From positions 62,001 through 126,000 of the forward strand of contig NZ_QRGD01000009.1 of assembly GCF_003449015.1 (NCBI RefSeq): 64,000 nt of DNA. The letters run 5' to 3'. A program made the translations under genes and the position numbers. The notes under the pieces were generated by a model, which had not been told where the DNA came from, made no database searches, and saw only the letters and a program-made list of their open reading frames with translations. Positions 35,601-44,211 of this stretch are shown here, in pieces. Numbering within the stretch: the stretch's first letter is position 1; each line of letters begins with the position of its first letter. The DNA is from Aureibaculum luteum (lineage in GTDB: Bacteria; Bacteroidota; Bacteroidia; Flavobacteriales; Flavobacteriaceae).

Positions 35601-36740
35601 TTATTTTAAAATATTTCTGGCAATAACCAGTTTTTGAATTTCGGTAGTACCTTCACCAATAGTACATAATTTAGAATCTCTATAAAATTTCTCTACAGGA
35701 AATTCTTTGGTATAACCATAACCACCATGAATTTGTACAGCTTCATTGGCTACTTTTACACACACCTCAGAGGAATACATTTTTGCCATGGCTCCAATTT
35801 TTGTAACACTTTTACCCGTGTTTTTTAAATAAGCTGCTTTGTGTAATAAAAGTTCAGAGGCTTCAATTTCTGTGGCCATATCTGCCAATTTAAAAGAAAT
35901 ACCTTGGAAAGAGCTTATAGGTTTTCCAAATTGAACACGTTCTTTCGAATATTTTAAAGCCGCTTCGTAAGCACCTTTTGCTATACCTAGACTCAGTGCT
36001 CCGATAGAAATTCTACCTCCGTCAAGTACCTTCAATGCTTGGACAAAACCATTTCCTTCAATTCCTAATAAGTTATCTTTATGAACACGGCAATTATCAA
36101 AAATAAGTTCCGCTGTTTCAGAAGCTCTCATTCCCAATTTATCTTCTTTTTTACCAGAAGAAAAGCCTTTTGTACCTTTTTCAATAACAAAAGCAGACAT
36201 ACCACGTGAATCTCCTTTTTCTCCTGTTCTAGCCATAATAACGGCCACATCTCCGCTTATACCATGAGTGATAAAGTTTTTTGCACCATTAAGCACATAA
36301 TAATCACCATCTTTTACCGCTGTGGTATTCATTCCACCGGCATCAGAACCAGTATTGTGTTCCGTTAATCCCCAGGCACCAATCCATTCAGCAGAAGCTA
36401 ATTTAGGTAACCATTTTTTCTTTTGTTCTTCATTACCGAAGTAATTAATATGACCTGTACATAATGAATTATGTGCAGCAATAGATAACCCAATAGATGG
36501 ATCAACTTTAGATATTTCTTCAATAATAGCTATATATTCATGATAACCTAAACCTGAGCCACCATATTCTTCAGAAATGAAAACACCCATAAAGCCTAAT
36601 TCACCAGCTTTTTTAAACAAGGAAACAGGAAATGTTTGTGCCTCATCCCATTCCATAATATGTGGACGAATATATTTTTCAGCAAATTCTTTAGCCGCTT
36701 CGGCTATATGGTTTTGTTCTTCAGAATATTCAAAATTCAT
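35601..36740 (-). CDS. Acyl-CoA dehydrogenase
   Basis: A 379-residue FAD enzyme of the short/medium-chain acyl-CoA dehydrogenase family that oxidises acyl-CoA to trans-2-enoyl-CoA. Family signatures are GAWGLTEHNTGSDAGGMNTTA (FAD-binding and acyl-binding middle domain), QIHGGYGYTKEFPVEKFYRD and TIGEGTTEIQKLVIAR at the end, with the catalytic Glu in GEGT. Chain-length specificity cannot be read off. It is on the minus strand downstream of the ComEA-like gene with a 78-base gap. Confidence 0.95.
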   Translation of the reverse strand: MNFEYSEEQNHIAEAAKEFAEKYIRPHIMEWDEAQTFPVSLFKKAGELGFMGVFISEEYGGSGLGYHEYIAIIEEISKVDPSIGLSIAAHNSLCTGHINYFGNEEQKKKWLPKLASAEWIGAWGLTEHNTGSDAGGMNTTAVKDGDYYVLNGAKNFITHGISGDVAVIMARTGEKGDSRGMSAFVIEKGTKGFSSGKKEDKLGMRASETAELIFDNCRVHKDNLLGIEGNGFVQALKVLDGGRISIGALSLGIAKGAYEAALKYSKERVQFGKPISSFQGISFKLADMATEIEASELLLHKAAYLKNTGKSVTKIGAMAKMYSSEVCVKVANEAVQIHGGYGYTKEFPVEKFYRDSKLCTIGEGTTEIQKLVIARNILK

Positions 36741-36818
36741 AGTAGTGTTTTAATTGTTTTTTCGTTTAACGGAATTCTGTGTATGAATCTAATAGATTAA
36801 TACTTCAAAAATTACCAG

Positions 36819-37736
36819 CTAACGAGCCTCCAAATATAGTGCTATTCTATCAAATTTATCTTTGGGAAAGTCAGGTATTTTTTTGAGTTCTTTTAACAAT
36901 TGGATTTCAGCAACTTCATCCCTATATTCGAATATTTTTTTGGTAAGTTCATAATCAATATAGACAATTGATAGTACCTCTTTAAATGTTGCCGTATTTA
37001 CATTTATTTTTGTGATAGATGGTTTTGATAGTACTTTGTATCTGAGCAAAACCTTATCAGCAATCTCTTTATCTAAGTAATACACTTCGTAGAGCTGAGT
37101 ATTAAAAGAAAAACCACTCAATTTTTTACGATAGTCAATAATTCGTTTTGCTAATTTTTCACCTATACCGTTAATTGTTCGCAGGTCTTCAGCTGTTACA
37201 GAATTTAAATCGCTAATTACAATAGCTTCATTTTTATCTTTTGCGATTGAATTATCAGTTGTAATTAAAGTATTACTCTCTTTTTTATTCCATTTATTAG
37301 AATTCTTTTTAGGATTTGTAATCCAATCTGGAAATTTAAAATAGGGAGCAATTACTGCCAGTAAACTGTCTGATATTTTTGTTATTTCTTGAAATTGTTT
37401 GGCAGAATTTACAAATTTTCCGGCTGCTCTGTGTGTTAGTAATCTGTCAATTTCGTCAGTATTCAGACCTAATTGATACCCTTTAGAGTCGGTTAAATAA
37501 CTTGGGTTAAACGGATATATTTTTGGAAAAGATTTGTTTTCTTTTTCGACTATTTTAATTTTTTTAATAGAATCAATTTTGTTTTGAATCTGAATCGTTT
37601 CCATAGTATCAATGGAGTCATTATTTTCAAATTTAGGGATAACAAAAAAATAAATAAGTTGAAGGGTAATTATAATTAATGCCAAAAAGAAAATCCCATT
37701 CCGTTGGCTTTTATTGAACCAGAAATGGGATTTCAT
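36819..37736 (-). CDS. Helix-hairpin-helix protein, ComEA-like, membrane-anchored
   Basis: A 305-residue protein with one N-terminal membrane segment (about residues 15-34, FFLALIIITLQLIYFFVI) and a periplasmic body. HhH motifs are visible at about 174-200 (LNSVTAEDLRTINGIGEKLA) and, less typical, at about 243-300 (INVNTATFKEVLSIVYIDYE). ComEA-type proteins bind double-stranded DNA during uptake; in Bacteroidota these long versions are common and not proved to be competence factors. It lies 20 bases downstream of the AGCS symporter gene, so may be co-transcribed. Confidence 0.8.
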   Translation of the reverse strand: MKSHFWFNKSQRNGIFFLALIIITLQLIYFFVIPKFENNDSIDTMETIQIQNKIDSIKKIKIVEKENKSFPKIYPFNPSYLTDSKGYQLGLNTDEIDRLLTHRAAGKFVNSAKQFQEITKISDSLLAVIAPYFKFPDWITNPKKNSNKWNKKESNTLITTDNSIAKDKNEAIVISDLNSVTAEDLRTINGIGEKLAKRIIDYRKKLSGFSFNTQLYEVYYLDKEIADKVLLRYKVLSKPSITKINVNTATFKEVLSIVYIDYELTKKIFEYRDEVAEIQLLKELKKIPDFPKDKFDRIALYLEAR

Positions 37737-37756
37737 ATTATATTGTTTTTGAATTA

Positions 37757-39352
37757 TTAACTTTCTTTTCTTGCCTTTATTGCTGCAAGATATTTGTTTA
37801 ATTCTTGTTTAACCTTGGGAGCCAATAGTACTAAACCAATCATATTTGGAACCATCATCGCAAATATCATTGCATCTGAAAAACCAATAACTGATCCTAA
37901 ACTCGCAGCTGCACCGATTACCACAAAAATACAGAATAAAAGCTTGTAAGCATATTCCATTTTTTTTGATCTTCCGAAAAGATAAGCCCAACCTTGAAAG
38001 CCATAATATGACCATGAGATCATTGTACTAAAAGCAAATAAGACAACGGCAATTGTCAATACATATGGAAACCATGAAATTGCAGATTCAAATGCACCCG
38101 ACGTAAGTAAAATTGCTTGTGCATCATTTAATGAGGCATTTTCGGCGGTAACATTTCCTGTAATAATAAGCACTAAAGCAGTCATGGTACATACTACCAC
38201 AGTATCAATAAATGGCTCTAATAAAGCGACCATACCTTCAGATGCTGCATATTTTGTTTTTACAGCTGAATGGGCAATTGAAGCAGATCCAACACCGGCT
38301 TCATTTGAGAATGCAGCACGCCTAAATCCTTGTACTAAAACACCTACTGCACCACCAGCTACCCCTTCAGGGCTAAAGGCACCATTAAATATTTGCATAA
38401 AAGCATCACCTATCATTTCGTAATTGGCAATGATAACGAATAAAGAAGCTGTAACATAAATTACCACCATAAATGGTACAATCTTATCTGTAACCTTTGC
38501 TATTTTTTTAATACCACCTATAATTACAATTCCTACAAGAACAGCCATTACAAGTCCAAACATCCATCCTCTGTCATGTAAAAAAGAGGCGTCACCACCA
38601 GTTATACTTTCTACCAATTGAAAAGCTTGATTTACTTGAAACATATTACCACCACCAAAAGATCCGCCAATTACAAAAACGGCAAACACACCAGCCAATA
38701 CTTTACCCAATCCACCAAGACCTTTAGATTTAAGACCTTTGGTTAAATAGTACATCGGCCCTCCATACACAGTACCGTCTGCTTCTATATCTCTATATTT
38801 AACACCTAGTGTACATTCAACAAATTTTGAAGCCATTCCTAAAAGTCCCGCTACTATCATCCAAAAGGTTGCACCAGCACCACCAATAGAAACGGCAATA
38901 GCGACACCAGCAATATTTCCTAAACCTACCGTTGCAGAAAGTGCAGCTGTTAATGCTTGAAAGTGTGATACTTCTCCTTCATGTCCTTCTACTCTTATGG
39001 TATCAGGGTTATCTTCTTCATCAGTAAATTCTAGTTTAGCCATTTCAACCTTATGATTTTTTCTGTCTTCAAGGTCGTCATACTTTCCTCTAACTATATT
39101 AATTGAAGTCCAAAAACCACGGAAACTTATAAGATTAAAATAAAAAGTAAAATAAGTAGCACCAAGTATAAGAGGGAATAATACCCAATAAATTGAAACC
39201 TCTTCAGAAAAAGGAATTTGATAAAAAATGAAATCAACAAACCAACCTGTAGCATTACCAAAAATGCGATCAATTTTTTCATCTACACCTTCTTGTGCAA
39301 AAATGGCAATTGGAGTTAACAAAAATATAAAGTTTAGTAGCTTTTTATTCAT
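37757..39352 (-). CDS. Alanine/glycine:cation symporter family protein (AGCS)
   Basis: A 531-residue inner-membrane protein with a cleavable-looking N-terminus (IFAQEG, residues 15-22) and ten to eleven hydrophobic segments. The family signature is ALTAALSATVGLGNIAGVAI (about residues 135-155), and GFRRAAFSNEAGVGSASIAH is the second conserved block. AGCS proteins take up alanine or glycine with sodium or protons. The loop at 85-130 is long and acidic. It heads a minus-strand pair with the HhH gene. Confidence 0.93.
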   Translation of the reverse strand: MNKKLLNFIFLLTPIAIFAQEGVDEKIDRIFGNATGWFVDFIFYQIPFSEEVSIYWVLFPLILGATYFTFYFNLISFRGFWTSINIVRGKYDDLEDRKNHKVEMAKLEFTDEEDNPDTIRVEGHEGEVSHFQALTAALSATVGLGNIAGVAIAVSIGGAGATFWMIVAGLLGMASKFVECTLGVKYRDIEADGTVYGGPMYYLTKGLKSKGLGGLGKVLAGVFAVFVIGGSFGGGNMFQVNQAFQLVESITGGDASFLHDRGWMFGLVMAVLVGIVIIGGIKKIAKVTDKIVPFMVVIYVTASLFVIIANYEMIGDAFMQIFNGAFSPEGVAGGAVGVLVQGFRRAAFSNEAGVGSASIAHSAVKTKYAASEGMVALLEPFIDTVVVCTMTALVLIITGNVTAENASLNDAQAILLTSGAFESAISWFPYVLTIAVVLFAFSTMISWSYYGFQGWAYLFGRSKKMEYAYKLLFCIFVVIGAAASLGSVIGFSDAMIFAMMVPNMIGLVLLAPKVKQELNKYLAAIKARKES

Positions 39353-39521
39353 AATAAATGGAGTTGATTTTTATAATTTAATCTGCAATATCTTAAAAAA
39401 AATGGAGTTAATGAAAGTTTTAAGAGTAAAAATTATTATTACTTCAACAGGTATCAATTTAAATATGGAAAAAAGTTGTATATTATAGCATAAAATTTAA
39501 ACTAAATGCCAAATCTAATTT

Positions 39522-39884
39522 ATGAGTAAAAAAACATTAGTCCTTGGTGCTTCAACCAAACCCAGCAGGTACTCTTATGTAGCCATCAAAAGATTTTTAG
39601 AAAAAGATATTGAAGTAAGGGCGATTGGATTAAGAAATGGATCAGTAGGGCCAGTTCCTATTGAAACAGATAAACCCGATTTTAAAGACATTGATACGGT
39701 TACTTTATATTTGAACCCAAGAAGGCAAACAGAGTATTATAATTATATTATATCGTTAAAACCTAAACGGGTAATATTTAATCCAGGTGCTGAAAATGAT
39801 GAATTTGTAGCCTTGTTAACGGAGAATAATATTAAAGCTGAAGTAGCATGTACTTTGGTGATGTTGTCTGTTGATGCGTATTAA
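39522..39884 (+). CDS. CoA-binding (Rossmann) domain protein
   Basis: A 120-residue single-domain protein of the CoA-binding family (COG1832-like). It begins KKTLVLGASTKPSRYSYVA, a Rossmann strand and Gly-rich loop, continues with DTVTLYLNPRRQTEYYNYI and PKRVIFNPGAENDEF, and ends EVACTLVMLSVDAY, all family blocks. Members bind CoA; no reaction is known for the stand-alone form. It is monocistronic, with a 296-base stretch to the next gene. Confidence 0.88.
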   Translation: MSKKTLVLGASTKPSRYSYVAIKRFLEKDIEVRAIGLRNGSVGPVPIETDKPDFKDIDTVTLYLNPRRQTEYYNYIISLKPKRVIFNPGAENDEFVALLTENNIKAEVACTLVMLSVDAY

Positions 39885-39926
39885 GAGGTTAGAAGGTTTC
39901 GTGCTTCGAATTAAATAGTTCAGGTT

Positions 39927-40134
39927 TAGCTTTGTGGATTTTTTTTAACGTAACTTTTTATTAGAATACTTATTTCAAACTTAAAAAATTTAAGTCCTCG
40001 GTCTTCTGGTCTTTTCAACCTTAATTTTGAATATCTCGTTTTATATTTCAGCCTTTCCACTTCCGACCTTTTTTCATATTACTAACAATAAATATGTCCG
40101 AATTTATCTACAAACGATAATTTCGGACTTTTTT
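39927..40134 (+). ncRNA. Candidate small RNA between promoter-like box and terminator
   Basis: A TAGCTTTG box at 39927-39934 (perfect TAnnTTTG) is followed by about 160 bases without an ORF and then by a strong terminator hairpin at 40096-40134. The stretch includes a CTTAAA-TTTAAG hairpin. It could be an independent transcript or just the 3' UTR of the CoA-binding gene; there is no homology evidence. Confidence 0.25.
40096..40134 (+). terminator. Terminator before the outer-membrane barrel gene
   Basis: GTCCGAATTTATC (40096-40108) and GATAATTTCGGAC (40116-40128) form a 13-bp stem with one mismatch and a 7-base loop, followed by a run of six T. Plus-strand orientation, 212 bases after the CoA-binding gene stop. 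Confidence 0.85.
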
Positions 40135-40180
40135 GAAATACAGTTCTGTAGTTTTATTGTATAATTTTAAAAAGAACTTT

Positions 40181-40720
40181 ATGAAGTATTTAATTGTTGT
40201 TTTATTTCTTGTATTTCCTTTATCGTTATTGTCTCAAAACAATAGCGAATCTTTTCATTTGAATTCAATAGCGATTTCTCCTGGTATTTATTTTGATAAT
40301 AGTACATCTGGTCTGGTAATAAACGGAGAATTAAGTTTTGCTTACAAAAGTAATTTATTTACTTTTTCGGCTACCACGGGTAGCGAAGTGAATTTTTTTG
40401 ATAATCACGATAATTTCTATTCTTTAAATTTATTATATGGTCGAGAGTTTTCTTTGGGTCGTAAATTTTCAATTGATGCACATGCTGGCATCGGATATTT
40501 TTCATTTAAATCAACTAGGTATCATTGGGAAGGTGATGAAAGTATATTGATTGATAATCCAAGGACTACAATAGGTTTACCTGTATCTGCTAGAGTTAGA
40601 TATAAATTTAATGATTTTATATCATTAGGATTAAAGTTTGAGGAGAACTTTAATTCGGTTAACTCTGTTTTTAATACTGGCGTTATTGTACAATGGAATT
40701 TTAAAAAGCGGAAAAAATAA
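40181..40720 (+). CDS. Outer-membrane beta-barrel family protein
   Basis: A 179-residue protein from ATG 40181, with a signal peptide of about 18 residues (ends LLSQ). The mature part alternates polar and aromatic residues in strands (FTFSATTGSEVNFFD, LNLLYGREFSLGRKFSIDAH, SLGLKFEENFNSV), as in an eight-stranded barrel. An upstream TTG at 40133 lies inside the terminator and is rejected. No specific family was recognised. Function is unknown. It is a single gene. Confidence 0.7.
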   Translation: MKYLIVVLFLVFPLSLLSQNNSESFHLNSIAISPGIYFDNSTSGLVINGELSFAYKSNLFTFSATTGSEVNFFDNHDNFYSLNLLYGREFSLGRKFSIDAHAGIGYFSFKSTRYHWEGDESILIDNPRTTIGLPVSARVRYKFNDFISLGLKFEENFNSVNSVFNTGVIVQWNFKKRKK

Positions 40721-41380
40721 AACGATTATTTATTGTTTTTTTTACTAATATTTTCAATTAAATCATAGTGACAATCAGACAGTATCGTTAATTCAAGTAA
40801 AACTTGGTTTTTATTATTTGAATCTGGAATTAATGAAGTGAGCTCAATAACCCAAATCCATTTTGGTACTGGATAATTTTATAATGTAATTCTAAAATAA
40901 ATATTAAGAAGTACTTTATAAAGTTTATAATGCTATTATTAGCACTCGTTTTGTTTACATTTTTATAATACATTGATGATTAGTGTTTTACGCTATTGGC
41001 CATTGCCCAAATTGGCGAAAATACTTTTGGTTGTTTTGTTATATAGATGATAAACTATTTTAACCTAGGGGTGGGGCTGGTAGTTTGGGTAGTGCCTCTG
41101 CATATCATGTAGTTTCTTGGGTAGTAAGTGGTAATAATACAACTAATGTGTTAGATGTAAATAACTTTCAGGAAGGTAAACAAAATAATAATTTTGTTAT
41201 GCATTTTCAAACTTCTTCAGAAAATTTATTAGTAGAATACAATAGTTAAAGCGGTTTTTTCTGTAGGATTTGTATGTTTTTAAATGTATTTGACATATCT
41301 TTATTTTTTGTAATTAGGAGTTTTAATTCGTCGCTAACTTAGAAAGAAATAATTTATTATTCCTTGGTACCAATCAAAAT
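40721..41380. other. 660-base stretch nearly without genes
   Basis: No complete gene is supported. The first 340 bases are AT-rich with scattered short frames only. From about 41064 to 41249 a possible remnant is present (separate entry). The rest is the leader of the AraC regulator. No tRNA or terminator was seen. The base composition and emptiness suggest past loss of genes. Confidence 0.5.
41064..41249 (+). pseudogene. Possible remnant of an exported-protein gene
   Basis: A 61-codon open frame ends at TAA 41247-41249 and has no ATG. Its translation includes VVSWVVSGNNTTNVLD and HFQTSSENLLVEYN, more protein-like than the flanks. A TTG at 41085 could be a start. It may be a short gene or the tail of a lost one; I recognise no family. 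Confidence 0.3.
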
Positions 41381-42550
41381 ATGCAATCCAACGGTATTAA
41401 CTTGTTGAACACTCTTCTTATTGCAGGTGTCATTCAAGGATTTTTATTTAATATTATTACCTTTTTTAAAAATAAATTATCAAACAAAGCAATACTGTTT
41501 TTGAACCTGACGATTTTTTTTCTTTCAGCTAATAATTTACAGGCATGGTTGATAAATAAGAATTTTATTTCCATCAATTTTTATATAAAGTACATGCAAA
41601 TTCCTTGGTACTTTTTTTTAGTACCCATGTTTTATTTGTTTTTGATCAATTATTTGAAATTTAACAAAAGGTATAAATCGTTCCTTGTATTTTCAATTGT
41701 TCTATTTGTAGTTGCTATAATAATAAGGCTAGTTTTATTGATCTATTTAAATACTCATAATTATAGCCAAGAATATACAGATGGTTTTATTGATCAATAC
41801 AATTTAATTGAAGAGACTATCATATTTGTATATAGTATTTCAATTTTTTATTATTCGGTTTACATCATTTTTACTTATAAAAAAGAACTTCTCTTTATAT
41901 TAAATTTCGACAATTTAAATTGGATTAAGTTTTTTCTATTTTTCTCTATGGGTTTGGTTTTATTATGGATAATTGCTCTTTATAAGAGTCACGAACTTGC
42001 AAAGTTTAATCCATCAGAATATTATGACCCTATAAGAATTAGTATATCGATTCTAATATATTGGTTGGGATATCACGGGACTAATCAACTGCGATTTGTA
42101 AATAGTAGGATATTCATTAGAAATCAAATAAGAAGTCAAATAAATGTAAATCAATCTGTTAAAATACGTAATGAAGATAATAGGGATGATAATAAACAAC
42201 AAGCTCATTTTATAGAGATTGATAGTTATATTAATAATACCAAGAAATTTACAGATGCAAAGTTGAGTTTGGAATCTTTAGCCGAAGAGTTAAAAATTAG
42301 TACTAGTTTTCTGTCATCAATTATTAATAAAGGAAATAAAACCAGTTTTACCGATTATATCAATGATTATCGTGTAAATCAGGCAAAAGAACTTTTAAAA
42401 GATGTGGAGTATGCAAACTATAAAATATTAAGTATTGGACTAGAATCCGGTTTTAATTCTAAATCTACATTTTATTCAGCATTTAAAAAGCATACTGGTA
42501 TAACTCCAGTGCAATATAAAAAGTCAGTGCTTAATTTTGATGAGCAATAA
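41381..42550 (+). CDS. AraC-family transcriptional regulator with membrane N-terminus
   Basis: A 389-residue protein. Residues about 10-240 contain six to seven hydrophobic segments (WYFFLVPMFYLFLINYLKF, FFLFFSMGLVLLWIIALYKS), so it is inner-membrane anchored. The C-terminal 100 residues are an AraC-type double HTH: DAKLSLESLAEELKISTSF and ILSIGLESGFNSKSTFYSAF with the TGITPVQYKK tail. Bacteroidota carry many such membrane AraC regulators that respond to extracellular signals; no target is identifiable. Its end overlaps by 20 bases the convergent rnz gene. Confidence 0.92.
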   Translation: MQSNGINLLNTLLIAGVIQGFLFNIITFFKNKLSNKAILFLNLTIFFLSANNLQAWLINKNFISINFYIKYMQIPWYFFLVPMFYLFLINYLKFNKRYKSFLVFSIVLFVVAIIIRLVLLIYLNTHNYSQEYTDGFIDQYNLIEETIIFVYSISIFYYSVYIIFTYKKELLFILNFDNLNWIKFFLFFSMGLVLLWIIALYKSHELAKFNPSEYYDPIRISISILIYWLGYHGTNQLRFVNSRIFIRNQIRSQINVNQSVKIRNEDNRDDNKQQAHFIEIDSYINNTKKFTDAKLSLESLAEELKISTSFLSSIINKGNKTSFTDYINDYRVNQAKELLKDVEYANYKILSIGLESGFNSKSTFYSAFKKHTGITPVQYKKSVLNFDEQ

Positions 42551-43487
42551 TTAGCTTGTCAGGAACTTTACTATCAATTTTAATAGTTTTACCTTCTTTT
42601 GCCAATGTAACGTTGTCAAAAACAGTTTCCGCTTCCTCTTTAAATAGGTTGAGGTCTTCATATCTACTGGAATAATGACCTAGTATTAATTGACCTACTC
42701 TTGCTTCTTCAGCTATTTTAGCTGCTTCTTCTGCAGTAGAGTGTTTCGTTCTAACAGCAGTTTCTTGCCTGTCTTTTAAAAAAGTTGATTCATGGTATAA
42801 TAAATCTACATTCTTTATTATAGAAGTTATCTCAGGTTTGTAAACGGTGTCGCTACAAAAAGCGTAGCTAAGTGGTTTATTTGGGTTAAATGTAAGTTGC
42901 TCATTTGTTATTACATGACCATTAGCTTTAACAAAATCTTTACCATCTTTTAAATTCTGATAATCGCAAATTTCAATCTCAGAATATTTTTTAATGGCGT
43001 TCATATTTAATTTCCTTTCACCAACTTTTTCTTTGAATAAAAAGCCATTGGTATACACACGATGCTCTAATGGTATTGTGAATACTTCCATTTTGTCATC
43101 TTCAAAAATGAGTTCTTTATTAGGGCTATTAAGCTCATGAAATATGATATCAAACTGAGGCCAAGAATTACTCGTTTTCAATTGTAACATAATGATTTCT
43201 TTTAGGCCCGTTGGAGCATAAATGTGTAAATCATTTTTGCGGTTTAAAAGTCCAAATGTTGAAATCAAGCCAATTAGTCCAAAAAAATGATCACCATGTA
43301 AATGAGAAATAAAGATATGACCAATGGTCGAAAATTTAATTTTATATTTTCGTAATTGCACCTGAGTTCCTTCACCACAATCAATTAAAAACCGTCTGTT
43401 ATTAATTTCTAAATATTGTGATGTTGGATGTGCAAATGTCCTTGGAGTAGCTGAATGACAGCCCAATATGGTCAAACTAATGCTCAT
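42531..43487 (-). CDS. rnz: Ribonuclease Z
   Basis: A 318-residue metallo-beta-lactamase endonuclease that trims the 3' end of pre-tRNAs. The HxHxDH motif is SHLHGDH at 61-67, with the catalytic Asp66 and zinc ligands His62, His64 and His67; FCSDTVY and LLYHESTFL supply the remaining ligands; KHSTAEEAA is the tRNase Z end block. Its ATG overlaps by 4 bases the stop (TCA on the plus strand) of the sorting-domain protein, so it is translationally coupled as the last gene of the pyrR operon. Confidence 0.96.
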   Translation of the reverse strand: MSISLTILGCHSATPRTFAHPTSQYLEINNRRFLIDCGEGTQVQLRKYKIKFSTIGHIFISHLHGDHFFGLIGLISTFGLLNRKNDLHIYAPTGLKEIIMLQLKTSNSWPQFDIIFHELNSPNKELIFEDDKMEVFTIPLEHRVYTNGFLFKEKVGERKLNMNAIKKYSEIEICDYQNLKDGKDFVKANGHVITNEQLTFNPNKPLSYAFCSDTVYKPEITSIIKNVDLLYHESTFLKDRQETAVRTKHSTAEEAAKIAEEARVGQLILGHYSSRYEDLNLFKEEAETVFDNVTLAKEGKTIKIDSKVPDKLIIAHQN

Positions 43488-43840
43488 TTAATAACAATAC
43501 GTTTAGATTTAATTTCAGTATTTGTTTTTAATGAATAGATGTAAATTCCCGAATCTAATTTGTCTCTATAGAAGGGGATGGAGTTCGCACCAACTTTTGT
43601 AGTATACTTTTGCGTATAAACTACGTTTCCAATCAGGTCTTTTACTGAAAATAAAATTTCGAAAACAGCAGCTGCTTGAAATTTAATTTTAGTTGTAACG
43701 CTAAAAGGGTTGGGTGAGGCTGCAATTTCTTTAAGAGCAGTAACCGATTCTTGGGTACCGCCATTTTTTTTCTGCTGTTGTGCTACAACCGCTGAAGAAA
43801 GTGAAACCAATAAAAATAATAAGAGTAGTTTTTTTACCAT
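43484..43840 (-). CDS. Small exported protein consisting of a T9SS C-terminal sorting domain
   Basis: A 118-residue protein with a signal peptide (1-20, ending VVAQ), a 15-residue spacer (QQKKNGGTQESVTAL) and then only a type IX secretion sorting domain: ASPNPF at 41-46, FQAAAVFEILFSVKDLIGN in the middle, LDSGIYIYSLKTN and the terminal KSKRIVIK. Normal T9SS cargo has hundreds of residues before this domain. It overlaps rnz by 4 bases and is preceded by a 38-base gap to the STAS-like gene. It may be a minimal substrate, an incomplete gene or a competitor of the sortase. The overlapping start of rnz could keep it conserved. Confidence 0.8.
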   Translation of the reverse strand: MVKKLLLLFLLVSLSSAVVAQQQKKNGGTQESVTALKEIAASPNPFSVTTKIKFQAAAVFEILFSVKDLIGNVVYTQKYTTKVGANSIPFYRDKLDSGIYIYSLKTNTEIKSKRIVIK

Positions 43841-43878
43841 AAGCTATTTAAAGTTTTATTTAATTATTCCCATTTATA

Positions 43879-44211
43879 TTAAAAACCTAAGTCTCGTTCA
43901 ATATTTTCCATTTCTATAATATCAAAGGCCTCGACGTGTGTAGGTACAACAATCATTTCATTGGGGAAGTCATCTGCCTCAATTTCATTTAAAATAATAA
44001 CAAATGACATGCCATTATTTTTATGCTGTTTTACAATTGGCAAAAATAACAAGATATTTTCTTTATCTATCCCTTTTGACTTAGAAAAATCAAGAATGAC
44101 ATTCTCATTTTTAAATTTAGCATATTTTTTTGAGAAATTCGAAAAAAAATCAAGAATTGATAATTTTTCATTTGTAATAACAGTTGCTATATCTGTTTTT
44201 TCTATAATCAT
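43879..44211 (-). CDS. STAS-like small protein
   Basis: A 110-residue acidic cytoplasmic protein. The alternation VILDFSKSKGIDKENILLFL then MSFVIILNEIEADDFPNEMI and VPTHVEAFDIIEMENIERDL fits the beta-alpha pattern of a STAS/SpoIIAA fold. In flavobacteria a protein like this lies between pyrB and rnz and is sometimes mislabelled as ribonuclease Z. A phosphorylatable Ser of the anti-sigma-antagonist type is not evident. Its start overlaps the pyrB stop by 4 bases, so it is coupled to pyrB. Confidence 0.65.
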   Translation of the reverse strand: MIIEKTDIATVITNEKLSILDFFSNFSKKYAKFKNENVILDFSKSKGIDKENILLFLPIVKQHKNNGMSFVIILNEIEADDFPNEMIVVPTHVEAFDIIEMENIERDLGF

